Shown here: piece after piece, positions 1-12,879 of the stretch
How the letters are laid out: each line of letters opens with the position of its first letter
Numbering within the stretch: the stretch's first letter is position 1
Assembly (NCBI RefSeq): GCF_007655135.1
Contig: NC_045129.1
Span: 10,292,001 to 10,356,000, forward strand
Direction: 5' to 3'
Length of the DNA stretch: 64,000 bases
From: Punica granatum
Lineage: Eukaryota > Streptophyta > Magnoliopsida > Myrtales > Lythraceae
Notes under the pieces: model-generated
Database searches by the model: none
Told to the model about the DNA's origin: nothing
The model's input: the letters and a program-made list of their open reading frames with translations, nothing else
Program-made: the position numbers and the translations under genes

Positions 1-2218
1 CATATAGAAAGGAATTACAGTAAACATGCATGCTATCATCTATAAACAAGGGATTATAAATTCAATTCTCGCCAATATTTTTTTTGTACGGCTTTATTTC
101 TTATTTTCTTTTCCATTTACTAAATTCATATACCTCTTTTATTTTTAACAAAAAAAAAAATTAACACCACCCACTAAAACATCAGTCTCCACTGATTAAT
201 TATTTCAATTTGTAATTAATTGGCAATATTAATCGAGAAGAGTATTGACCTGAGAAAAAAAATGCCAAAATTCACTCCAACTCGTCTCAAAAGGTTTAGT
301 TTGATTGCCAATTCAATTTCACAAGGAGTTAAAACATATCTCACCAGGCAGTGATAATTTTAATGAATTCAATTTGATTACATCAGTGAATAGAGCAGTT
401 CATTCTTGTGAACCTACAATAAGTAATCGATGACTATGATTTCTTTGAACCGAATCAAGATGAGAATTTTTCCAAAAGTTCATTAGTAATAATTAACGAT
501 TATGACTACTTTTGAACCAAATCCAGAGAACATTTTCTCAACTGCATGATTAAGAGGACTGTCTGTTTGATGGATAAGGACTGTTGAAATGCAATATGGG
601 AGGTGGGAGGGAGTAGATCTAAATAAACATTAGCGTGCCTCACTCAGCTAACCCAAGTAAATAAACAAGGTGGGGCCCCAGTGGAGGGTAAAAAGGCCCT
701 TTTCATTATCAATTTTTCATCTGATCTTTTTGGTAATTTTGGAGGATGATGATATCATTCTTGGGATGCATTTGCCTTTTGCAGTTGACTTTTCCCTCTT
801 GTCTTCAACCACTGCCTTCTCTTCTATCCGAGCCTGTGAGCTCCTGACATGCGGACAAAACCAGAAAAAAAATTAATTCAATGCCACCAATAATAAATTT
901 AAGATAAGAAAACAAATCTTTTCCCTTGAACAGAAGGAAAGGAGGTTTTCTAAAACAGAGAAATTAATTTTTTTTCCGATTATAAGGAATTTTTACGAAC
1001 ATAATACATTAAAATAAAAATTTTAAATATATAATAAAAATATACAAATAGTCTAACTGATTATTAAATTTAAAATCTTTTGATCAATAGGCAATGGACG
1101 TATCTGTTGCGTCTGATGTACGATAGTAGAAGACAATATGAACGAAAAAGTAAAAGTGACGCATGGAATTGATTACTCAGTTCGTCAGTAATTCTGACTA
1201 CGTCTGGTGGCGCCGCCAAGCCAAGTATATCCACTATTTTTTGAGTTAGGATTACAAGAGATATAAACTGCTGTATTAAAGGGAACAAACCCTAATTACA
1301 TCCCCAATGGATCGCCGATCTCGACCCGAATTCACAATACTTCAGGCTCCATAACCTAACAGTATCACTATACTATATCCTCACTTTAGAACCTAATCTT
1401 TTGAACAGAGAATACTAGGTCAAAGGAAAAATGACTTTTTTACCCAACATCATAAAAAATATTGTGGTCCAGTCAACAAAATGAATTCCACGATACAGCC
1501 CACTAACTAAGTTTGAACGAAAATATTCAAATCAATGTAACTTACTAAAAACTTAAGTAAGCATCTTCATAATACAAGTAACGTAATATATTTATAAATA
1601 ACTTATTACCAAGACAATAAATTTATTCCATAGTGATTTACTTAAATATACAATTTACTATTACTTGATAATGACAATTTTTATGACCAATTGATATAAT
1701 TTATTTTGATATATATAATATAATTATTCTAATGTGATTATACAATAAGCCTTTCCATCTTTCGCAATGGACTTAACCGTTGTCATAATGAAGGATGTGC
1801 TTAATATTCAAAATTTAGGGAACAACCTCTTTCAAAATGGAATTTGTAAAATAGATCATTATAAACATAATAAAGTCAGAAACTCTGACATATAATGTAA
1901 CTATAATCACAGGCGAACCGAGGTCAACATAGAAAGGTCTCTCATTAAAATTAGCCTTCGTTGCATAACAAATCAAGTTCCTTCGGGGAAGCTTAGGAAA
2001 ATATAGGATAATTGATGCTGTTGTCCATTCTTTCCAAAAGTACTTCGATCAATACGTCGCTTTTGGAAAAGTTCATGTGGTGCAATCAATTTAATTGATT
2101 GTACCATATAATATAATAATGATAGTATTATAGAATTTTCCACCCTTTTTTGCCATTTTTTTCATTTGACGAAAAAATCAACGAATCTATCTTTGGTTTC
2201 GCAACTCGGCGTGCATCG
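1..2218. other. Intergenic, AT-rich, no gene seen
   Basis: I find no protein-coding frame with recognisable family features, no tRNA and no clear mobile element. The short open frames here are low-complexity and typical of AT-rich plant intergenic DNA. The right end abuts the 3' end of the SOSEKI gene, so its 3' UTR and polyadenylation site must lie just left of 2219. Confidence 0.6.
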
Positions 2219-4033
2219 CTATGAACGACCGTAGGAAATGTTAAGCCTAATCCATGAAATTTCCATTATCTCGTGCACTAACCTTTCCGCGTTGTAAGAA
2301 TTTGACTTCTTCAATACTGATTCGGTCGTGCTTCGGCCATGATCATCTCTGATTGATTCGACAATGCTCCCGCTGAAGTATTCTTTCTCCTGCGATTGCG
2401 GGTTCCCGAACCTTGGATTCTCAGACATGTAAATAATCATCGCTGCCTCATCCTCCGCAGCCACTGCCTTCTCTGCGTTTCTGCACGTTATTTCCTTATG
2501 CAGGTCGTAGCTACGGTAGTTGTTGCAAGTACTCTTTGGGATTGTTTTCGCTAAGCTTCCACACGAAATCAATTGGAGCAGGACCGAGTTCTTTCCGAGG
2601 GCACACCTAGCAGGAAAATTAATTCATGAGTTTCAATATATGACTGGTACATATTACTAATCGAGCTTATACTACGTATTATCGACAGACCTAGGAACAT
2701 CTTGGTGGTCGACAATGTCTTTGTCCGCAAAACGTCTGGATGAGTTGGCGCTTTGTGCCTGTTTTTCATCCGAGACCAATGTAGGGGAGGGTGTAGGTGT
2801 AGCAGATGGAGGGGACGGGGGCTCATGAGAGGGGCGCTTCATTTGGGTCTCAGATTCATGTTCGCGTTCGGGTTCTTCGAGCTCATCGGTCGAGACACCC
2901 CTTGAGCATCGGGAATGTGGCGTGGTGGAGCTCGTGTAGCTCGTCTTCTCTTCCTCTTCGTACTCTTCTTGCCCACCGTACTCTTGCTCTTCGTCCCTGC
3001 GTGGCGAAACTTGTGAACAATTGGTGGCAAGAATAAATGTCTTAGGCGTAAAAATTCTGTTTAAAGTCCTAACACGAATTACTGAGCATAATCTCGACGT
3101 GATACCTGCTGGAGTAGTACACTACTTCGTTGTGCTCGCTCGGAGCCACCACTGATCTCTTCGAATGTCGATGTGGTTCCGGATTATCAATCTGCCTGTC
3201 CATTAAATCAACGCGTTGAAATCTCCCTGCGTAACACGAAAAATAAAACCCGTCACGCAACGAAAACTATCGAACAAATAACCCAAGGGTGCAGAGATTT
3301 AGCTATGTAATACATTCATGTAATTTCCGGTACTTCTCTCACCGGAGCAACTCTCGACGATTTCTGACCCTTTGAGGACATACTCGGCTCCATCCGCCGG
3401 ACGTATAACATCATTCTCCGATAGGTCGTTCCAAACATACCCATTCTTGTAGCTCCTTTACATATAGTTGTGAGCAATAATCGACGACAGGTCCAAGTTA
3501 ATTACAATGAACACAAATCACGATGACTACTTTATTAATTAAGGGTGGATTAATTATGCGCGATTAATTAGAAAGGACCTCTTGCAAGACCAGGAATACA
3601 TGGAAGGCATGCCCTTTCCTCTGAGAGCCGTCAACCGGTCCATCACATCTATACGGACGAAAGTAAAAACATGTGCAAGAATTAGTCAACAATATTAATA
3701 TTAATTAATAAGGGACCTAAGCTTCATTAAGTAGGCACGTAGGTATGCATGTCGAAGACTTATCCAGAAAATATAGGAGAGACTTTAACCTTTGAGACGA
3801 AGAGGGAGATTGGGGAAATGAGAGACTTCCATGAAGTGGGGATGTTCGAGCAGGCCGTTTCGGGTGAGGTAGTACACGACCTGGACTTTCTTCATCTTCG
3901 CCGTCGTCGCCGCCATTGTCGCCGACCTCTTCATGCTGGTTTCACTGGCTCTTCCTGATGATTTACACTGATGATCTGCATGAGATTGATGAGTACTGCT
4001 GCTGGAGCTGCTCATCGATTTGTTGTTCTCCAT
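2219..4033 (-). CDS. SOK: SOSEKI family polarity protein (DUF966, DIX-like domain), six exons, 413 aa
   Basis: Exons read on the minus strand: 4033-3790, 3648-3579, 3455-3343, 3226-3106, 2996-2691, 2606-2219. All five introns are GT/AG and the phases add up to an uninterrupted 413-codon frame plus stop. Residues 49-137 form the SOSEKI DIX-like domain: VVYYLTRNG at 52-60, HPHFMEV at 64-70, [17 protein letters not shown] at 91-107 and EYVLKGSE at 129-136. A Ser-rich head precedes it, an acidic Glu/Gln stretch follows near 188-205, and the conserved later blocks [10 protein letters not shown] (293-302) and YFSGSIVES (361-369) are present. The family polymerises through the DIX-like domain and marks polar cell edges in plants. 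Function here is by family. The start is the first in-frame ATG; the codons just before it (TTG onwards) lack an ATG. Length is normal for the family (about 350-450 aa). Which SOK paralogue it is cannot be decided. Confidence 0.9.
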
Positions 4034-4055
4034 ATATATTTCATCCAATTGATCC

Positions 4056-4071
4056 CTCTCTCTCTCTCTCT
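4056..4071. repeat. Short (CT)n tract upstream of SOSEKI
   Basis: A CT dinucleotide run lies about 25 bp upstream of the SOSEKI start, reading as GAGA on the coding strand. Such GA tracts are common in plant 5' UTRs and promoters, so a leader or GAGA-type regulatory role is possible but not shown. Confidence 0.5.
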
Positions 4072-4079
4072 ATACCATT

Positions 4080-5185
4080 TAAGTGAGTCTAATTTAGAGA
4101 TCGTTTTTCACCCAAGAAAGCAAATAGAGGGAGTAGGGGCTGTCTGCGAGGAAAGACGGGAGGTCCTTGGGAAGCCTAGCTAGCTAAGATTGCAACGTTC
4201 ACCATTGTCTCTATTAACAAAGGAGGTTCTTAATTAGATATTGTAGTGATTGGGGAAGGATCAGAGATAAATAAAGACGGAAAGTTACACTGATAATAAT
4301 CATATCGATAGAAAAATACTTATGTGACATTTGGTAACGGAGTAAAGTATGATTCTATTTAACTATACGGGACGAAGATAAAAGTAATTGGATAAATTTA
4401 TTATTAAAAAATTAATTACAATAATAATCGAGAAAAAAAATACGAGAATTTATTATTAAATTGAAGATAAAAAAAGTAATAATTTTGTTGTTGAATTGAT
4501 GAAAAAATAATGAATAGTTAAGAAAATTTAATATAAAAAATCAATCATAATAATAATTAAAAAAAAGTATGTGATAAAATTTATTATTAAATTAAAGAAA
4601 AAAATATTTTTAAAAAATTATTATTATTTTATTGAATTTAGTGAAAAGTTAAGCGAAATATCCTTTAACTCCATCACCAAACAAAACCTATATTTTATAT
4701 GTTCAGGTCGAAAACGAGTATTATTGTACCAAAATTCTCTCTCTCTCATATATAATTATATTAATTAGAAACGATCAACAACTGACGCATTTAAAAGTGC
4801 ATTGAGAAAATTTATGAATCATAACTGCATATTTTATATGTATCATTAATTGAGAGAAATTTAGTACACATTCACGTGATTATATAATGCTTACATAATA
4901 TTTTCTCATTAACAACGAGTAATAATCGAGCATACAGTAATAACTGTTACTAGGTATAGCCCATGTCCGTGCATTTTCTAGAAAAAGCTGGGAGCCTATA
5001 CGTATAGCATGAGAAGCCATTGTAAAGTACATCGAGAGGAGCGAGAGGGCAGCAGACTGTGAGTGGCAGTTTATAGGGTTTGAACAGTTATTTAGCAGTG
5101 ATAGGCAAAAGGGGCCCTGCAGACGCAATTAAGATTGGATTGAGAGCTGTCTCATTCTGTCGGGCATGGACGTGACTACTGAAAG

Positions 5186-5222
<37 letters not shown>

Positions 5223-6921
5223 TCCAGCTCTTTTCACCCAAAGGTCTTTCCTTTCTTCCTCTCTGTCCTTTTGAAGTAAAGACACTGCCCAACTTTATCG
5301 CATCCCTTACCCATTCCCCGTCCACGTGAAGAAGGGTTTTCCACTCTCCAGACCATATACACAAAATTCACCACTACAATTATTATTGTTTCTACTTTCT
5401 ACCTTTTTCTTCACTGAATAATAATTTTTCTAATTTTTTTCTAATTTTTTAATTAATTTTTTAATAATAAATTAGCTATTCATTTTCACATCAATATATA
5501 TATACATATATAATAATTCTCAATTCAATAATATAATCACTACTTTTTATCTTTTTTTTAATTTAATAATAATTTTTCTCACTTACGTTTTCTTAACATT
5601 ATTATAACTATTTTTATAATACAAAATTCTCTCAATTATTTATTATTTATCTTTTTCTTTAATTTTGTAATAAATTTTTCGCACATATTTTTTCTTAATA
5701 ATTATTATAATTATATAATTTTTTTTAACTATTTTGTCATCGTCTAGTAAAGTAAAGTGGAGTAATAATTATATTTTCAAACCAAATGAAAACTTCATAA
5801 TTTTGCTTTTATATATGATTTTTTATTTTATTTAATTTCTCATACTCTTTTTTTTTTGTTCTTTTTCTTGACTACAGAATATGAGAGCCATTAATGACTA
5901 ATGAGAAGGTGATAGATGGGGGCTGAGGAATATATGTATGGGTGCGTAGAGTTCATTCTTCGGGAACCCTTGCATCCGGATCAAAGCTAATGTCATTGCA
6001 CCAAACCATTTCTCATAATTAAAAAGATGACAAAAATAGAAACTTCAATTTGGGAAAAAATATTTTTAGTGCATCTATATTTAGAGCGTTTTAATGTTCG
6101 TCTTAAACCTTCTTCTTTTGTTTTTTTTTTCCACTTGAACTTGTCCTCGGCCATCTATAATAGTGTCAGTTTTAGCTGTATAGTTAAGTTTTCATAAATA
6201 AATAAAAAAAACATTAATTTTCGGTAAAAAAATAATATTTTAAATAAAAATTATTTAAAAATTAAAAATTAGTAACAAAAAGAAAAAAGAATGCAAGGAA
6301 TAGGATATGGGGCAGTAGGGCCTCACCGTTGGTCACTACCTCATCGACAAGGTGCCTGCTGAAATTGGTTGGACGTGTGAAGGGGTGAGATGAGAGGAGA
6401 AAGGTAATTTTGAAAATAAGTAAAAATCATAATGCTAATAACTAATTAAAGGGTACATGTCCATTAGAATCTATCCTGCCTTTATTTACTGTCGATGATA
6501 TGCGATACTATAATACACCTCTTTCTCCTGCCTTACGTGTTTTGAATCTTTTTTTTTTCCTTTCCTGACACCCGTTACTTGAATTTTTGTAAACACTAGG
6601 AGCTCGTTAATTGGAGGTATGAGCAAAAAGAACAAACCTCACCAATTCGGCCTGGCGAATTATCCTAGAGCTAGAGAGAGAGAGAGAAGAGACTATGCAA
6701 GTTTGTTAAAGGAAAAAAAAATTGATTAGTTTTATAATTTTTAATAGTGGAATTACACGCCTTGTCATTGGTGTTGTCTAATTTGGATGGAATTAATCTA
6801 ATTTGAATGAAATATTAACAGTGTGATAGATTTGACACGAAATTAAAACGACAGACACTTTTCCCCATCGAAAACATTTACAATGTTTAACCTATTATTA
6901 ATTGAATGATATGCTAATCTA
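4080..6921. other. Intergenic, no gene; very AT-rich 4.25-6.3 kb
   Basis: This stretch contains the SOSEKI upstream region, then long A/T-rich DNA (4380-4640, 5380-5870) with repeated TAATAATTTTTCTC-like words. I see no recognisable coding exon, RNA gene or bounded transposon. A CT microsatellite is listed separately. Confidence 0.5.
5190..5221. repeat. (TC)n microsatellite, about 16 units
   Basis: An uninterrupted TC dinucleotide run seen directly. The Arg/Glu-repeat open frames across it are artefacts of the repeat. Confidence 0.95.
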
Positions 6922-7154
6922 TTTATATTATATTAAAGTTAGCTCTTCGAGCTCGAGCGATGATAGGTCTCCATTAGCTCGATAATAGCTTGTCACACTA
7001 GCTTTTTCTCTCATTTCTTGGCTGCTCATTCACATATCCCTTTATATGCATCTATATGGAAATATCTCTATTGCAATAAAGATCAAGTTATTTTTTCTCT
7101 ACTTTTCATATGGAAATTAATTACTCTATATTTATACCTTTCTTAAGCTACTTA
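6922..7154. repeat. Direct repeat, left copy (about 230 bp)
   Basis: This segment recurs in the same orientation at 8181-8404. Shared words include TATTAAAGTT, ATAATAG(C)TTGTCA, CTCATTTCTTG and TATTGCAATAAAGAT, with scattered substitutions. The two copies bracket the TIR element at 7157-8178. It may be a tandem duplication with an insertion between the units, or part of a larger composite repeat. Confidence 0.8.
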
Positions 7155-7156
7155 TA

Positions 7157-8178
7157 AGGAAAAGTATTGTTTTGATTCTCTCCCTTATATCACTTTTCTA
7201 TTTTAGTCTCTCTTTTTTATTTTTTTTTATTTTCATCCTTTACTTTTATCTACTTTTCTATTGTCATCCTTCTGTTACTTACGCAGTTAATATTGCTGAC
7301 ATGGAACACGATTGGATGCCTACATCAAACATTGCCACACATGAATGTCTCATCCTCATTAAATAAAAAGAAAATCAGGAAAAAAAATATAAAAAAACAT
7401 AAAATGTAAGCCAAGTTGAAAATAACTCTAGCGGCATGGCCGTCATTTTCTCATGAGGTTGGGTGCAGCGAACACCATGATCATGATATTGCTTTTGGTT
7501 GCTGGAATAACTGGGCCTTTCATTTGTTCCCTGATTGGCTTTTCTTTCGGTCATTCATCAAGTCCTTCTGAATTGAAGCTCACTATCAAAGGACTTTCAA
7601 GCGAGTAAACAACTCAAACCCTAATTTATCAAACTCGTGAATTTGAAGCTCACTATGAAAGGATTTCAGGCAATGAAACAAACTCAAACCCTAATTTCAT
7701 CAAACTCGTGAAGAATACACGATTGATCAAACAAGTTTCAAGAAATTAAATTAACCCTTTGTGACCAAGATGACAATTCGAAGCCTGATTTGGGTCGTCA
7801 ATTGTTGTTGACTTGTGCTCCTCTACGGAGGTCTGTTGTTGAAATATATATTTTTTGGTCGAGCTGCTGAAGAAGATTGGTAGAGGGGGTGATGGCTTCA
7901 GTTGGCTTATTTATTTATTTTGATTTTTTTCTTTCTTTCATTTTAATTAATTTTCTTTCAAGATTTTCGCTTTAAATTGAATATAGAAATCCCCCTGTTA
8001 GGATGTCTAACGTGGGGCATGCAGTCGTATTCTATGTTAACAATATTAACAGCTTAAGTAACGAAATGATGACAATAGAAAAGTAGTAAAAGGTAAATGA
8101 CTAAAATATAAAAAAATAGAAATATGATTAAAACAGAAAAGTGATTTAATGTACATGACCAAAACAATATTTTCCCCT
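7157..8178. mobile_element. Non-autonomous TIR element, about 1.0 kb, with about 175-bp inverted ends
   Basis: The left end (AGGAAAAGTATTGTTTTGAT) and the reverse complement of the right end (AGGGGAAAATATTGTTTTGG) align for roughly 175 bp, through TTTCTATTGTCATC and GTTAATATTG. No transposase is encoded. I could not find a clear target-site duplication. Foldback structure and length suggest a MITE or MULE-type deletion derivative; superfamily unassigned. Confidence 0.65.
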
Positions 8179-8180
8179 AT

Positions 8181-8404
8181 TTTTATTATATTAAAGTTGA
8201 CTCATCGGACTAGAGCGATGAGAGACCTACATTCACTCAATAATAGTTTGTCATGTCAGTTTTTTGTCTCATTTCTTGACTCCTCATCGCATGTTCTTTC
8301 AAACGCACCTATATGAAAATATTTCTATTGCAATAAAGATTGATTTGTTTTCTCTCTATTTTCCATATGGAAATTAATTACTCTACATTTATACTTTTCT
8401 TAAA
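8181..8404. repeat. Direct repeat, right copy (about 225 bp)
   Basis: Partner of 6922-7154, same orientation, diverged by substitutions and small indels. It starts immediately after the TIR element ends. Confidence 0.8.
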
Positions 8405-9924
8405 CTAATTAATATTTCCCTAATAAATTTGTCTACAATGTGTAATCAAAATATTTAGTCTACAATATTCGTTCTCATTTATATCATTTCCATTTGTTTT
8501 CAAAGGACGAGAAGAAGATCAAAATTATGGGGACCGAAGTTGAATAACGGGCAACGTCAATTCCATTGATGAGCAAGAATATAATGTGTCTCTATTTTCT
8601 TCTTCCAATGTATATTCCTGAAGGCAATCTGTGGGGGAAAGTGAGTCTATGTTTTCTTCTTCCTAGGTATATTACAATCCTGAACGGTAGGAGAAAGTTG
8701 TGGAAGTTAGAGGAGTGATGATAGTCGCAGCCAAAGGCAATATGCACGAGGTTTTCGCAGATAAACAAGTGGTATAGCTGAGGAGAATGACGATGGTAAT
8801 TGCCTAGCTATCTAAGGTGGCTGTAGTGATGGAAATGATGAGGAGGAGGAGCTCATGGACTCGAGGTCGCTGATGGTGGAAATGGGACGAATATGGTTCA
8901 ACATGCAACCTACTCACTAGTGCTAGAGCCTCAGGCTGCCGCAGACTCTTCCACTCGGGAATCTTTTAGTGAAGTCTCTAGAGGTACTAACTCTCTGTTT
9001 GATCAAAACAGTTTGCCATATTCAATTCCTCTGTTAACCTTGCCGGCAGTGGATGTCGGCAAGGACATATCGAGTTTCCTGTCATTTTGAATTGAGAAGT
9101 TTCTATAATTTTTAGTCAAAAATAAAATTGTATTTAAGTGTTTAATTTAATTATTAGTTCTTATTTTCCATTTATTTCAGGTATTAGAGCTCCGAGAGTG
9201 TGAGATTTCGAGTGGCAAGAGACGATGGAGACGATCACGTAGAGGCAAGTGACCCTAACGTCGTCATCAGCGATTGCGTACCCGAATCCCTGGCATTTTG
9301 AGCCAAGAAGTATCTATAATTTTAGTAAAAATAAAAATTGTATTTAAATGTCAATTTAATTATTTGTTATTATTTTCCATTTAATTCAGGTAACAAAGCT
9401 CCGAGAGTGCGAGATTTTAAGTGAGACATTGAGCAGTGGAGGGATACAATGGGCCATGGACATGGTTGGTAGGCCAAAGGCTCAATACCTTTTAGTTATA
9501 TAAAAATATATTATAGTTATTTTATTTAAAATAAAAGAATGTAAATGTTTTGATATATTCCATGCTCGATGCTCATCATCATTAGTATTCAATTCGTAAA
9601 TGTAATTTATCAAATATCAATTACGAATACTACAAGTCGTCATGTTATTATATGTCTAAAGTATATTTACCGAAATATTAATTAAAATATATGAAAAAAA
9701 AAGGTCCGTACAATGTGCGGATAAGAGCACTAGTTGCTATATGATACTATTATACGTACCCTTTTTCATCGTATGAATGATGTAGTGAATTAGAAAAATT
9801 CAAAGAGGAGATGAGATTATTAAGACCCTACGTGGGACGCGGGGTCCACAGGCATATGGGTTGGGACGCCGTAGTTTTTTGTCTGATGTGTAGGTAAATA
9901 ATCTATGTCTGCATCCAACGGGAC
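8405..9924. other. Intergenic with two diverged local tandem duplications
   Basis: Two small local duplications are visible: about 58 bp at 8586-8641 and 8645-8698 (TTTTCTTCTTCC core), and about 140 bp at 9083-9225 and 9293-9432 (core TATTTTCCATTTA then CAGGTA and AGCTCCGAGAGTG). A short frame at 8893-9090 has no recognisable family. The repeated TTTCAGGTA next to a GC-richer block resembles an acceptor/donor pair but I cannot build a gene from it. Confidence 0.45.
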
Positions 9925-9970
9925 GGGCGACCAACGTCAGATTCGCCGGGCGACCCACGTCAGATTTGCC
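9925..9970. repeat. 23-bp tandem repeat, two units, in a GC-rich island
   Basis: Units at 9925-9947 and 9948-9970 share GGGCGACC, ACGTCAGATT and GCC, with two substitutions. They lie in a GC-rich island (9830-10110) that also has TGACGTCA (an ACGT-core bZIP-type palindrome) near 9994, and is followed by a near-palindromic TATATGTATATACATA stretch at 10128-10158. No gene is seen beside it. Confidence 0.7.
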
Positions 9971-10987
9971 GGTCCTGCAGCGGCAGAAAGCCGTGACGTC
10001 ATCTCCACATATTAACAAAACAAAATAGTGCAACTTCCCTTTCCCTCTGCCCTGCAGTGTGGGCCGTTGCTCCAGCACGAACTTACCCACCCCCTCCATG
10101 GCAGTGGCAGATCAACTCGTACATGTACGTATATATGTATATACATACATATATACGTTCATGACCAAGGTAAAACGCGTTCATTGACGTTCTCATAGAA
10201 GCAGGCATGCGGAAATAGTATCAAAGCGCGTAAAATTAATCTGAAGAAAACATAAAATCAGGGCCTACTTTTTTGGCAAAAAAATCAAGACCTAATGATT
10301 TTTCTCCTCTTCTTCTTCCCGAAATTTGCTTCTCCGAAATAGTAATCCAATAGGTGTTTACAAGTTTCAAGTTGACAATTTTTCATGAGAGTTGAGAAAA
10401 TATCAAATAGATTTTTTAATTGTAATAACATCTATTATTAATTCAAAAAAATAAATTGATAAAAAACTTAATAAATAATAAATATAGTCATAGTTTTTTT
10501 CTTAATTATATAAATGCTATCTATTTCCTTATTCTTACTCTACTATTTTCCTTTGCATTTTTCCCAAAATTACTTATAATTTTTACTTTTACTTATCCAA
10601 AACAATTATTATTACTTTTTCCTGGATAATTATAAACGCAAGGTTAACTTAAAAAGGAAAATCTGTTTTTGTTACTCTTCCCTTGAATAGGGGAGAAGTA
10701 GGACAACTAAAAAATAGTAATTTTTCTAAGTAATGTTTAGATTGGAATTGGTGAAGAAAATTTGAAGAAAATTCATCCAATTTTTTATTAGGTAAACATG
10801 TTTTTAGCAATTTTATATTTTTTAGCATGATTTTTTTAGTTTTATGAAACTTCTCCATAAGTTAACTGACCCATATTTTAAATTAGATATAGATAGTTTT
10901 TCTTGCTCACTATGAAAGAAGGAAAAAAATTTTGATGCCAAAACAAATGATACTCGGGACTGAGCTGTTAAATTTCAAATCATATAT
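9971..10987. other. Intergenic, no gene seen
   Basis: After the GC-rich island this is AT-rich DNA with no coding frame I recognise. It may include the regulatory region of a gene that I could not identify. Confidence 0.45.
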
Positions 10988-11495
10988 CTTCTATATATCT
11001 ATCTATCTGTATAATAAAGGGAAACTCCTCTAATATGAATCTATAAGAATACCTTTCAGATTCATCCAAAAAAAAAGAATACCTTTCAGATTATTTTAAG
11101 AAACCAAATACAAATATACCACTGCAAAATTTTTAATTTATTAATAAAATTAAAAGGAAAATATAATACCCAAAGTACGTGGAGTAATAATCACCCACTG
11201 CCAAGTGCCACCTCTCGTCCCACAATTTTCATTTTTCTTCTCCTCGCTCTCTCATTCTTATCTGTCTCGCGTATTCCTCTTTCCTTTCCTTAAGACACAA
11301 TCTAATTAATCAATTACGTCCATTTGGTTTTCCTATGTATGAAAATATCTTAACAAGATCTAATGAAACATTGGAAGTGGTTAAACTTATAACATAAAAA
11401 TAACACATTAAATTTCTAAAAGTACAAGAAAGAAAACAGAGAGAGAAAAAGATAATCTATACAACTCCGGGCATAGCACGGGTGCATATACGTAC
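10988..11495 (+). mobile_element. Possible short Helitron-like element
   Basis: The left side begins TCTTCTATATATCTATC then ATAATAAAGGGAAACTCC, which resembles 5' ends of plant Helitrons. The right side ends with a small imperfect hairpin around CCGGGCATAGCACGG (11468-11482) followed by TGCATATACGTAC, like a Helitron 3' hairpin, but the canonical CTRR end is not clear. There is no coding capacity. The assignment rests on recalled end motifs only. Confidence 0.3.
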
Positions 11496-12427
11496 ATTAT
11501 TAAAGAGAGAGGCAAGCTTTTGAATAAAACATCAAGAGCGTCCCTCATTGTTCTTAGAAAAAATCTTAATAACTTCCAAGAAAATAAATATATGAATAAC
11601 TAATTAATCAATGCTTAAAGAAATGAAAAATTTCTTCCATATAGCTAATACTTTTAATAATTTATTTTAACAGTGCTATTTTTAACTATTATATTTTTTA
11701 AAAAGATTCAGTAAGTATAAATTATATTAGTAATTTATCGAAAAATGCTTGGAAGTGGAAACAAGAATTATGAACTTAACAAATTAATATCTATTGGTTA
11801 AATAATTAATTTCTTTCGACTTTGTGTTTAAGTTGAGTTTTAATAATTGAAATATTGGTGAGAGTTCACGTGTTTGTATAAGAGGTATTTCGCAAGTTAA
11901 CCTGCAATAGTATTTTATGATCTTCCACAAACAGTTCTACTGCTTATGAGGTTCCGCATTTTCTTCTTTAGCGCGCAGTTATGCGTCCGTACTTCCTCAT
12001 CAGCTCTAACACTGCCAAACCAAGCCAAAGTGCAACATTTTTGTAAAAGGAGTAACGTTTAGTATGCGTAACCAATTTGTTATTAAAAATTCCAATCTCG
12101 AGTGAGGATGTGCGGACTAAAGTGATTTACGTCTGTCTGTGGGATCGAGGGGACAAGTGACCATCCACCGAGCATGCCATACCAATCTCACTGGTAGTGG
12201 TAATTCTAGCAATCCATGTCGAGGTTATGATTTGCCCCGATACAGAAAAATATGCATGGCGAACATGGGCGAAGTCGTGATTTTCTTTCAATGAGAATAA
12301 AAGACATCTATAATGCATATATGTTTTTACAGTAGGGACAAAATCCTAAAAAAATCATAATTTATGGGGCAAAACTTAAAAAAGATAATATAATTTATGA
12401 GCAAAATATTGGGGAAGCCACAAATTT
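11496..12427. other. Intergenic, no gene seen
   Basis: AT-rich sequence with a short frame at 12127-12318 that matches no family I know. No RNA gene or bounded repeat found. Confidence 0.45.
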
Positions 12428-12466
12428 CCCCCCGGGGGGGGCGGGTGGTGTTGTGTGGCGGGGGGG
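12428..12466 (+). other. G-rich tract, potential G-quadruplex
   Basis: Within AT-rich surroundings there is a run of C's, then eight G's, GCGGG, a GT-rich spacer and seven G's, enough G-runs for an intramolecular quadruplex on the plus strand. It could also mark an assembly or consensus problem, since homopolymers flank it. Confidence 0.6.
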
Positions 12467-12879
12467 ACACTGTGGCTCCGCCCTTGGTGGGGAAAGTTTG
12501 CCTTATATGCCGATTGCATCAACATTGTATCGGGAAAAATTGGTCTGTGAAAATTAGCTTAGACAATACAAAATAATGGTGTCAGCCAACATTTAGCGAG
12601 AATATTTTAGATGGTCTTATTTTAAATAACGTGGTGAGAAAAAATGTGATTTTTTAATGAAGAATAATTATGACATAGTTTCATGTAATTTAATTGGTAC
12701 TTCCTCACGGTATATGGCGAGATAGGATCACTCAATAACTTCTCATACTTAGCATGTGCCGACACATATTTTATTGTCAAAGATTGTATTTGCTGACACA
12801 TCAAAATGCATTGCCATAAGTTAACAAAAGTTGTCTTTTGCGACCCAATATAGTGTGTCAGGAAAGACCCCTTTTTTTT

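Noticed and set aside
5088..5364. Arg/Glu-repeat minus-strand frames
   Set aside because: Produced by the (TC)n microsatellite. The same is true of the 126-codon minus frame at 57483-57863.
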